This document shows positions 9,896 to 16,373 of a stretch of DNA of 64,000 nucleotides, piece by piece. Within the stretch, counting starts at the first letter, position 1. The number at the start of each line of letters is the position of its first letter. The notes under the pieces are model-generated. The model was given only the letters and a program-made list of their open reading frames with translations. It searched no databases and was not told where the DNA came from. This DNA is from Neobacillus soli NBRC 102451 (GTDB lineage: Bacteria; Bacillota; Bacilli; Bacillales; Cytobacillaceae), in the NCBI RefSeq assembly GCF_001591665.1, contig NZ_BCVI01000018.1, positions 1-64,000 on the forward strand, in the 5' to 3' direction. A program made the translations under genes and the position numbers.

Positions 9896-10651
9896 TAAGT
9901 TGGTGACTCCTTTCGGAGTTAAACCTCTTTTAGTCTCACGAGAACCTTATTAATCGATAAAGAACTGCCTTACTTGGTTGAATAAATCTTTATTAGTCTA
10001 GTGGCTATCCCTCCATGTGGATTAGACATTTCATTGGTACTGTGCCACCACTTTCACTGATATAAAAGTAAGTTATCCAACAACTAGTTTCATTATTGTT
10101 TTCCTTACTAACGTTTCATTAGAAGTAAGTCCTCCACGTTATCAGCTTACAACGTTGAGTTATATCTATTATAGAATGAACTTAGGTGCTTCCTTTAAGC
10201 CTGTTAGCATTCATACGCCTGTAACGTATCATGGATTTTCATATTAGTTATTTTTACTCGCCCACATCTAACCTCACAATTTGGTGATATACACATTTCT
10301 ATGTATCGCAGGTATAGACCTGTACATTCAGAAGTTCGTCAGCTTAACCTTTTATTCTAGGTTTATTCGCATTCTCACCATATTCATTCAACTCAAGCAT
10401 CATGAATTACACCACTCCATCGAGTAGGCTTTCGTCAGCCGAACTGGTACGGTAATTTCTCACGCCTTTTCACCGAGCTTATAACACTATCATTCTTACT
10501 AAATCCAGTGCTATTCGACTAAGAGAGAACCCTTCAGGGCGTTACCCCGTCATTTGATTCTTTGATATAACCCTTCAGTTCCGTAAGGAACTGTCTAGCC
10601 TTTAGCAGAGAGATGTAACCATCCTCCATTTAAGCTAGAAACATTTCGCAC

Positions 10652-10740
10652 AACTAAACTGCTACGTTACTTCAATAAGAAAAAAGCATTACCGTTGTTC
10701 CAGTAATGCCCCCGTTAATTTAAGTACAATCCTTCACAAA
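10652..10740. repeat. CGTTA-flanked hairpin repeat, copy 1
   Basis: Arms GCATTAC and GTAATGC surround the loop CGTTGTTCCA. The left flank reads CTAAACTGCTACGTTACTTC then AATAAG, and the right flank CCCCCGTTAATTTAAG, ending in a TTCACAA tail. Left and right flanks are direct copies of a CGTTA-T-AA word. The group II intron abuts the left edge. Confidence 0.7.
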
Positions 10741-10766
10741 CTTACAAATTGCATGAATAAATGATT

Positions 10767-10810
10767 GGCATTACCCCATTGTGAAGTAATGCTCTCGTTC
10801 CTTGAACAAG
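10767..10810. repeat. Hairpin repeat, copy 2 (partial)
   Basis: GGCATTAC and GTAATGCT arms followed by CTCGTTCCTTGAACAAG, the right flank of the same repeat family, directly at the 3' end of the next small gene. Confidence 0.5.
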
Positions 10811-10990
10811 TTATTTGCTTTTTTCTAAAACTATAACTAATCTAATTATCCAATATAATATTATCCAAGGTAGAATGAACTTTGTAGCCCATTCTATTGC
10901 ATTAAGCAAAGCATCTGATGTGAAGCCGAAAAACGGGAGTATGAACCAAAGAGCAAAGAAAACAATAATACCAATAATAATATTCTTCAT
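10811..10990 (-). CDS. 59-residue two-helix membrane protein
   Basis: ATG at 10990 has GAGGGGG eight bases upstream. The product is almost wholly two hydrophobic helices ([40 protein letters not shown]) around a short polar loop, ending in a basic tail. I do not recognise a family. It is the sole gene between two hairpin repeats, like its neighbours in the island, and points the same way as they do. Confidence 0.6.
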   Translation of the reverse strand: MKNIIIGIIVFFALWFILPFFGFTSDALLNAIEWATKFILPWIILYWIIRLVIVLEKSK

Positions 10991-11045
10991 TTTAGATTCC
11001 CCCTCTACAATACCATTCTACCATAAAAAACCATTTCTTTTCTTC

Positions 11046-11128
11046 AACAATTCTGCCTCGTTACTTGAATAAGAAAGAGGCTTTACCCCTTATAAAAGTA
11101 AAGCCCCTGTTAGCTTAGTAAGAAATTA
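11046..11128. repeat. CGTTA-flanked hairpin repeat, copy 3
   Basis: Left flank TTCTGCCTCGTTACTTGAAT then AAG, stem GGCTTTAC/GTAAAGCC, right flank CCCTGTTAGCTTAGTAAG. It lies between the stop codons and starts of two small minus-strand genes and could also act as a terminator. Confidence 0.65.
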
Positions 11129-11375
11129 TTAAAAATTCTTCGATCTCTTTTCAAAAAATGTCCATATCAAGTAGATGAAAATAGATACACCAGCTATTAT
11201 AAACCCTGCATTTGAGATAAATTCAAAATCCAATTCATTCACTATCTTTTTATCGATACCGAAATAATTTTGAATTACATAATTTGAATCCTTGTACTCC
11301 AGAAATAAGTAGGATATTAAGCCTCCAATTATTATTCCACCCAGTAATGATAAGAAGGTTTTTTTAATTAGTCAT
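11129..11375 (-). pseudogene. Small two-helix membrane protein, frameshifted at codon 3-4
   Basis: GGGGGG precedes an ATG at 11375 that reads only M-T-N before TAA. Removing one T at the third codon gives an 81-residue protein starting MTNKKTFLSLLGGIIIGGLI, with a second helix (AGFIIAGVSIFIYLIWTFFE) and a basic C-terminus. No other start (ATG, GTG or TTG) exists in the long frame; an ATT start is the alternative. Either a fresh one-base insertion silenced it or the base is a sequencing error. Family not recognised. Confidence 0.55.
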
Positions 11376-11512
11376 TCCCCCCGTACCTAATAATTCAATT
11401 GAACTATATGTCATCATATTTAATGTTGGCTCTCTTAAAGATTATTCGCTTAAAAGTGGAAAATTCCTCCTGAAATCAGTAAACTGCTTCTTTACAACTT
11501 TGCAACCAAAAA

Positions 11513-11559
11513 AGCTGTAAATAAACAGGTCCTTAATAAATTCCTGTATATTTACAGCT
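11513..11559. terminator. Strong hairpin (terminator or repeat core)
   Basis: Arms AGCTGTAAATAAACAGG and CCTGTATATTTACAGCT pair over 17 positions with one mismatch. Confidence 0.5.
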
Positions 11560-11565
11560 TAGTAG

Positions 11566-11604
11566 TTCTGCTTCAAAGCTATTAACGCACCCGTTAGTTG
11601 ATTG
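11566..11604. repeat. Hairpin repeat, right half only
   Basis: TTAACGCACCCGTTAGTTGA matches the right flank of the CGTTA repeat family; the preceding hairpin at 11513-11559 may be its stem. The rest of 11376-11852 shows no gene on either strand. Confidence 0.5.
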
Positions 11605-11852
11605 TACTATTTGGGTACGATGGATGCACAATTAATTAGGTTGGCGAACATGTTTCTAAACGGAAAGTATTACCTAGTATTTAATTGACCTTTTAATTCT
11701 CATATAATGCAAACTAAATCACAACGAATGAATCCATTTTAATCAATCTTTATTTAAAATTTATGGTAATTAGCTAACCGTTTTTCTATTTGTATAATTG
11801 ATAAATTTGGTGCATCGTAAAATGCAGTTATTTTTAGTTATGGTCTTATACA

Positions 11853-12332
11853 TTATTTTATTGATAGTCTCATGATAATTTCTTCGCCGATACGTCCTAT
11901 TTGTCTCTCATTTGTATCTTCAAATCCTACTTTTAAATATAGTTTTTGTGCTGGAATATTATCTTTATCTACAACTAATACAATTTCATCACATTTAGGG
12001 AATTCTGATTTAACAAACTCAATTAGTAATGACATCCCTTGTTTAGCGTAGCCTTTTCCTTGCTCTGTTTTATTAATTGATAGTGCAGGTAATAACAAAG
12101 CGTTCAGATTAGTGGAGTATTTCTTTACTCGTTCATTTGAATTTAGTAGAAAGAAACCAACAGGTGTTTTATCACTTAAAATAACAATACGATACTGTCC
12201 TTCTGAAACTTCCCCAAATTTGTTTGGTAATGCAGAAAATTGTTTTTGTTCTTCTGTAAGTACAAAAGAGTTCAATACTATCATATGCTCACTTGAAAAA
12301 TGCTTTAGTTCAACACTGCTAAAATTTCCCAT
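11853..12332 (-). CDS. GNAT-family N-acetyltransferase
   Basis: A 159-residue GNAT protein from the ATG at 12332, which has GGGGAA seven bases upstream; an in-frame ATG five codons earlier has no site. Acetyl-CoA-binding motif A is visible as INKTEQGKGYAKQGMSLLIE (the Q/RxxGxG/A pattern), preceded by the beta-strand ALLLPALSI and followed by LVVDKDNIPAQKLYLKVGF, the usual end of the fold. GNAT enzymes move the acetyl group from acetyl-CoA to an amine; the acceptor cannot be predicted. It is a single gene bounded by hairpin repeats. Confidence 0.8.
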   Translation of the reverse strand: MGNFSSVELKHFSSEHMIVLNSFVLTEEQKQFSALPNKFGEVSEGQYRIVILSDKTPVGFFLLNSNERVKKYSTNLNALLLPALSINKTEQGKGYAKQGMSLLIEFVKSEFPKCDEIVLVVDKDNIPAQKLYLKVGFEDTNERQIGRIGEEIIMRLSIK

Positions 12333-12420
12333 AATATAATTCCCCATTCATTTTTTCTATATCCTACCACTCTAAATGTAGTGATTACATCATTAAAGAT
12401 AATTTATTTATCTATCCTTG

Positions 12421-12506
12421 TTAAACTAACCTGCTCGTTAGCACAATAAGCGATAGCCGTTGTTCTGCTATCGCACCCGTTACTTTAAGAATAATATTTC
12501 ACAATC
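12421..12506. repeat. CGTTA-flanked hairpin repeat, copy 4
   Basis: The best full copy: TTAAACTAACCTGCTCGTTA then GCACAATAAG, stem GCGATAG/CTATCGC around CCGTTGTTCTG, right flank CACCCGTTACTTTAAG, tail AATATTTCACAATC. It separates the GNAT and VOC genes. Confidence 0.7.
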
Positions 12507-12522
12507 GCGACAATGTAGTTGC

Positions 12523-12906
12523 CTACTCTTCGTATGGACAACCAATCTCCCAATGGAAACCGAATGGGTCAGCCAAGCGTCCCACCCGCCAACCGTGTGC
12601 ATCTTGCACAGGATAAACTTCTGATGCACCAGCAGTTAGAGCCTGCTGGAACACCAAATCTGGGCTTTGCACTGTCAAGATCATCCGAACTGAGTTGCAG
12701 TTTTCCGCTCCGATATCGTCGCTTACCCAGAATTCTGCCCCGCCTACTACAATCCTTGACACTATAGCACCACTTGGATCTTCCATATGATAGACTTCCT
12801 TTGCCTGAAAAGCACTTTTGTAAAATTCGACTGCTCTTTTCCCACTACGTACCGACAACCAAGGAGTTATCGTACTTACGAACGTAGAACCATCTGTTTC
12901 CGTCAC
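12523..12906 (-). CDS. VOC-family (glyoxalase/PhnB-like) protein
   Basis: A 127-residue protein with two beta-alpha-beta-beta-beta units of the vicinal oxygen chelate fold. Visible elements are TPWLSVRSGKRAVEFYKSAF near the start and DAHGWRVGRLADPFGFHWEI at the end, the Glu near the C-terminus being a typical metal ligand. It starts at GTG 12906 with GGAGG seven bases upstream. This PhnB-like branch includes uncharacterised dioxygenase or resistance proteins, so the reaction is unknown. It is a single gene between hairpin repeats. Confidence 0.8.
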   Translation of the reverse strand: MTETDGSTFVSTITPWLSVRSGKRAVEFYKSAFQAKEVYHMEDPSGAIVSRIVVGGAEFWVSDDIGAENCNSVRMILTVQSPDLVFQQALTAGASEVYPVQDAHGWRVGRLADPFGFHWEIGCPYEE

Positions 12907-13200
12907 ACTAATCGACCTCCTTTTCTCACTTTCAAAAGCTAAATAATTTGTTTACATCAAACATTATAATCTACAAACAAATCAGATAGTCATAACTTCT
13001 ACCTTCTTTGCAATCTTGGTCGTAATTAGATGGGTATCTATCTTTTATCATAGGACTTTGTTGCTAACCTATCCTTATATGTAGTATGATTTTTCACCGT
13101 ATTCATCGTAAGTAAAGATACGAAAAATACCAAATTTGTATCTTTGTAGAAGCATTATATATAGTAAGTAATTATAGTTTTTAACGTTAACAAACATAGG

Positions 13201-13301
13201 ACTTTACGTGGAGAATTGGGTATGATAGGCTTGGATGCCTGATGAAACAACGGCTTCAGGCTTTCATGACAAATCATGCCCACAGAGGCTCCACGTCAAG
13301 T
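13201..13301. ncRNA. Candidate structured RNA or tiny palindromic element
   Basis: Nested inverted repeats: outer ACTTTACGTGGAG/CTCCACGTCAAGT (13201-13213 with 13289-13301, one mismatch), middle GGGTATGAT/ATCATGCCC (13218-13226 with 13273-13281, one G-U) and inner GCCTGA/TCAGGC (13237-13242 with 13256-13261). No reading frame covers it. The bases from 12907 to 13200 show nothing else apart from a TTAACGTTAA palindrome. It could be a non-coding RNA, a MITE or a repeat; I know no matching family. Confidence 0.45.
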
Positions 13302-13383
13302 TCTTAAACGCTTATCTATGGTTACATATAAACAATGATAAAGGGTGCACCATACCAATGTTTTGAAACGAATACTATATATA

Positions 13384-13458
13384 GCTGCCAGTTAGCACAA
13401 TAAGAAAAGCCGCCAAAATAGCAGCCTGGTCTTGAACTCTTGCACCCGTTAGTGCAAT
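13384..13458. repeat. CGTTA-type hairpin repeat, copy 5 (diverged)
   Basis: CTGCCAGTTAGCACAATAAG on the left, an imperfect stem, then TTGCACCCGTTAGTGCAATG on the right. It lies just past the stop of the next small gene. Confidence 0.55.
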
Positions 13459-13478
13459 GAATCCCGAAGCATTGTTTC

Positions 13479-13640
13479 CTAATTTTTCTCTAATATAACA
13501 AGTGAATAAACTGTTGCAACTGAACCACCTGACATAGCACTCTGAGAGACAACCTTCCATCCCTCTTGCAAAAGTTGATTTAAATCACTTAAGTTATTCT
13601 TCTTATCGGTAACATAATAAACTACGATTGCCTTTTGCAT
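13479..13640 (-). CDS. 53-residue soluble protein, unknown function
   Basis: ATG at 13640 has GGAGGTG upstream at ideal spacing. The protein runs MQKAIVVYYVTDKKNNLSDL, then a short helix (LNQLLQEGWKVVS) and a final beta-strand (VATVYSLVILEKN). This beta-alpha-beta layout with an LLQEGWKV core is common in tiny phage- and island-borne proteins annotated as hypothetical. It is the sole gene between hairpin repeats 5 and 6. Confidence 0.65.
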   Translation of the reverse strand: MQKAIVVYYVTDKKNNLSDLNQLLQEGWKVVSQSAMSGGSVATVYSLVILEKN

Positions 13641-13675
13641 GATACACCTCCTGAACAAAATATATCCTACATATC

Positions 13676-13740
13676 CATTAAACTGCCCCCGTTACTTGAA
13701 GAAGAAGGCAATATCGTTGTTACAGTAAAGCACCCGTTAG
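13676..13740. repeat. Hairpin repeat, copy 6, split by the small IS110 derivative
   Basis: CATTAAACTGCCCCCGTTAC, an imperfect stem around ATCGTTGTTACA, then AAAGCACCCGTTAG ending at 13740, where the mobile element starts. The other side resumes at 14110 with TTGAGTTAGG. Confidence 0.65.
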
Positions 13741-14109
13741 CCATCCATGAAGCGCAAAAATCGGCGCTTCACCACAGAGAATGAAAATGGTTACCCTTGC
13801 CTATACTGTTTCTACGGCTGACGAAGAAGGTCGATCTATGGTGCCATAGAGCCCATCCGTTAGTCTGACTCCAACGATCACGGTGTACCACCGACTGTCG
13901 CGCCCTATATGGGTAGCACTCATGGGAGATTAATCCTTATTCTAGTCGTTGCGTCAGCCAATTCTATACTTTTAATAGAAGGAAGGTTTTTGATTACCTG
14001 TCAACTCAATAATGAACTCTCTGAAGGCTCAGCCTTTTTTTAAAAAGCGTTTTTACTGGGTCAATTATGCATTTTTCTGGATTTTGAGCTTTTTTAATTT
14101 TCATGGGAG
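13741..14109 (+). mobile_element. Transposase-less IS110 derivative (369 bp)
   Basis: Its first 240 bases align with the non-coding left end of the intact IS110 element at 14414 (shared CCATCCATGAAGCGCAAAA, CCATCCGTTAGTCTGACTCC and onward). Its last 13 bases (AATTTTCATGGGAG) align with that element's right end. A ribosome-site-like AGAAGGAAGG is kept where the transposase should start, but the start codon and all coding sequence are gone. It is inserted after CACCCGTTAG exactly as the intact copy is. It is therefore a non-autonomous relative that may still specify a bridge RNA and be mobilised in trans. Confidence 0.75.
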
Positions 14110-14123
14110 TTGAGTTAGGATTT

Positions 14124-14276
14124 TTACTTACTGTCTTTCAAAAAATTAGAAATTAGGGATATTACTAAACCTAAAAATGAAACGCCTAATCCAAATGTAG
14201 TTGCGGAACCACTGGATGTTAGTATAAGTGCTATACCAAAAAGTGATATTGAAATACCTAAAAGTGATAAACGCAT
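14124..14276 (-). CDS. 50-residue two-helix membrane protein
   Basis: ATG at 14276 has a GGTGGGGTG site about ten bases upstream. Two hydrophobic segments (LLGISISLFGIALILTSSG; FGLGVSFLGLVISLISNFL) join at a short polar turn and end in a basic tail KDSK. Family not recognised. It occupies the unit between hairpin repeats 6 and 7. Confidence 0.6.
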   Translation of the reverse strand: MRLSLLGISISLFGIALILTSSGSATTFGLGVSFLGLVISLISNFLKDSK

Positions 14277-14331
14277 TTTTATCTTCACCCCACCTTAATG
14301 TAATAATTCTACACAAAGTCTAAATATCCCT

Positions 14332-14413
14332 GTTAAACTATCCTGCAACGTTAGTGCAATAAGAAAAAAGGAATCGCCGTAGCAATCCCATCTTCAACAT
14401 AAGCACCCGTTAG
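14332..14413. repeat. Hairpin repeat, copy 7, split by the intact IS110 element
   Basis: TTAAACTATCCTGCAACGTT and AGTGCAATAAG on the left, then AAGCACCCGTTAG ending at 14413. After the element the repeat resumes at 16018 with TTTAAGTGTAAAATTTCACA, which matches the tail of copy 4 (TTTAAG...TTTCACAATC). The insertion site is thus reconstructed within the window. Confidence 0.7.
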
Positions 14414-14424
14414 CCATCCATGAA

Positions 14425-14645
14425 GCGCAAAATCAGCGCTTCACCACAGAGAATGAAAATGGTTTGAATCCGTCAATACTGATTCTACGGCTGGAGAGGA
14501 AGGTCGATGAACTATGGTGCGTTAGAGCCCATCCGTTAGTCTGACTCCAACGATTACGGTGCACCACTGACTGTCGCTCCCTTACGGGAAGCACACATGG
14601 TAGATTAATCCTATTCTGATTGCTGCACCAGCCTCCAATAATAAG
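14425..14645 (+). ncRNA. Putative bridge RNA region of the IS110 element
   Basis: IS110-family elements are known to encode a bridge RNA in the non-coding end beside the transposase. Here that end is conserved with the derivative at 13741. It has hairpin-forming stretches (GAAGCGC...GCGCTTC at its start). It also holds two words matching the DNA partners: CCGTTAG (14533-14539), equal to the target core at 14407-14413, and CATGGTAG (14596-14603), equal to the element's right terminus at 16010-16017. Transcript ends are guesses. Confidence 0.5.
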
Positions 14646-14668
14646 AGCCGTAGAAAGGAATGTTCTCA

Positions 14669-15892
14669 ATGGATATAGTCATTGAGCGAGCATGTGGTAT
14701 GGATGTTCATAAGGCCAATATTACTGCATGTATTATTACTCCAAAAGGAAAGGAGATTCAAACGTTTTCTACTAAAACTGTATTTCTATTACAGTTGGTT
14801 GACTGGGTTAAACAACATAGTTGTACCCATGTTGCCATGGAGAGCACGAGTGTTTACTGGAAACCTATTGTGAATTTACTAGAGGCTGAGGATATTGAGT
14901 TTTTAGTTGTGAATGCCCAACATATGAAGGCAGTTCCAGGACGTAAAACAGATGTCAAGGATGCAGAATGGATTGCCAAACTTCTTCGCCATGGACTACT
15001 CAAAGCTAGTTATATTCCTGACAGAAATCAACGTGAACTGTCTGAACTTGTTCGCTATCGTCGGAGTATTATCGAAGAACGAGCTAGACAACATAACCGA
15101 ATCCAGAAGGTGTTAGAAGGAGCCAACATTAAATTGGGATCTGTTGTTTCTGATGTTTTAGGTGTTTCATCTCGGGATATGCTTAACGCTATTGTCGAAG
15201 GCGAAGAAGATCCCGAAAAACTAGCAAACTTCGCTCGACGTACAATGAAAAAGAAAAAAGATGAACTAATGCTCGCCCTCAAAGGCTATATCAATTCACA
15301 TCAACGCCTTATGTTGAAAACAATTTTAAAGCATATTGATTTTTTGACTGAGCAAATCGAGATGTTGGATCAAGAAGTTGCGGAAAGAGTAAGTACCCAT
15401 CAAGAAGATATCGAACGGTTAGATTCCATTCCTGGGATAGCTAATAGAATGGCTGAGCAAATTTTATCTGAAATCGGGACTAATGTTAAGGATCAATTCC
15501 CAAGTGCGGCTCATATGTGTTCCTGGGCAGGCTTGGTTCCTGGGCACAACGAAAGTGCTGGAAAAAGGAAATCTGCTAAAACAAAAAAAGGAAACAAGTA
15601 TTTGAGATCCGCATTAACAGAAGCAGCTCATTCTGTAAGAGGATCTAAAAACTATCTCGGAGCACTGTATAGACGTACAGCCTCACGAAAAGGTAAGAAA
15701 AGAGCAGGAATTGTAGTCGCTCATGCCATGTTACGTATCTCTTACTATCTATTAACCCGAAAAGAAATGTATGTAGACTTAGGCGAAGACTACTTTGATA
15801 AGCAGAGACAGCAATCGATTGTTCGGCATTCCTTACGAAGGCTTGAAAGTTTGGGATACACTGTTTCATTACAAGAACCTGAAGCATCATAA
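14669..15892 (+). CDS. IS110-family transposase (DEDD recombinase)
   Basis: A 407-residue recombinase. The N-terminal RuvC-like DEDD domain shows GMDVHKANI, the VAMESTSVYW strand carrying the Glu, and GRKTDVKDAEWIAKLL with the paired Asp residues. The central coiled-coil region follows. The C-terminal Tnp20 domain has the helix-hairpin-helix LDSIPGIANRMAEQILSEIG and the serine-bearing stretch ESAGKRKSAKTKKGNKYLR. The ATG at 14669 is preferred because AGAAAGGA lies nine bases upstream; an ATG at 14660 overlaps that site. The enzyme is expected to act with a bridge RNA pairing donor and target. No frameshift or stop was found, so it may be active. Confidence 0.9.
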   Translation: MDIVIERACGMDVHKANITACIITPKGKEIQTFSTKTVFLLQLVDWVKQHSCTHVAMESTSVYWKPIVNLLEAEDIEFLVVNAQHMKAVPGRKTDVKDAEWIAKLLRHGLLKASYIPDRNQRELSELVRYRRSIIEERARQHNRIQKVLEGANIKLGSVVSDVLGVSSRDMLNAIVEGEEDPEKLANFARRTMKKKKDELMLALKGYINSHQRLMLKTILKHIDFLTEQIEMLDQEVAERVSTHQEDIERLDSIPGIANRMAEQILSEIGTNVKDQFPSAAHMCSWAGLVPGHNESAGKRKSAKTKKGNKYLRSALTEAAHSVRGSKNYLGALYRRTASRKGKKRAGIVVAHAMLRISYYLLTRKEMYVDLGEDYFDKQRQQSIVRHSLRRLESLGYTVSLQEPEAS

Positions 15893-16226
15893 TCTAGTCC
15901 ACTCACTTACAATTGATCAATGAATTTGGCGCTCTCCCCTTTTTAAAAAATGACTGAGCTGCGTCTTCTTTAGTATTGCCTTTTACCCTATATTACAGAA
16001 GTTAATTTTCATGGTAGTTTAAGTGTAAAATTTCACAATCTATGTATTATCTCTATTACCATTTTAACACAAATATCCAAGTACCTTTGTTTCTGAGTGT
16101 AATTCACAGTTCAAATCGCGGGAAATTCACAGGACGGAAATAATTATTTCAATATCTGTGAAAATGGGTGTGATTTTCTATGTTAATTTAAAACAAAGGA
16201 GCGACAAATCCCTATATAGCTATAAA

Positions 16227-16267
16227 AATATCGCAGTGAATTCTAATGTGAATACCACTGCGATATT
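16227..16267 (-). terminator. Terminator hairpin behind glycerate kinase
   Basis: Perfect 12-base arms AATATCGCAGTG and CACTGCGATATT around a 17-base loop, about 105 bases past the kinase stop. Otherwise 16018-16373 holds only the tail of hairpin repeat 7. Confidence 0.6.
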
Positions 16268-16373
16268 GTTTGTGAATGGCTTGTTTGCACCTCTGAAGTA
16301 AACTCGTTACCCTTATAGAGGGACGGTTTTCTTTTGATCTATGTTTGATTTATTCTTGTTGTTGGATAACAGG

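Larger units (their letters stand above)
7948..10651 (-). mobile_element. Group II intron (bacterial, ORF-containing)
   Basis: The minus strand starts with GTGCG at 10651-10647 (the 5' consensus GUGYG), carries an intron-encoded protein and a recognisable domain V, and ends with CCTTACCTAT at 7948, which fits the 3' AY end. The length of 2704 is normal for an intron whose protein has an HNH domain. About 750 bases of 5' ribozyme (domains I-III) precede the protein gene. The 5' exon is the outer edge (reading GCAGTTTAGTT) of a hairpin repeat. Exact ends are inferred from consensus and have not been compared with an empty site. Confidence 0.8.
14414..16017 (+). mobile_element. IS110-family insertion sequence, intact
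   Basis: About 1.6 kb: a 255-base non-coding left end, one transposase gene and a 125-base right end. The element has no terminal inverted repeats and no obvious target duplication beyond a shared AG. Both ends were set by comparison with the 369-bp derivative and with uninterrupted hairpin repeats. Confidence 0.8.

Noticed and set aside
10652-14413. Classical integron with attC sites
   Set aside because: The CGTTA flanks are direct copies, not the inverted AAC/GTT boxes of attC, and no tyrosine integrase is present. Reported instead as a cassette-like array of unknown mechanism.
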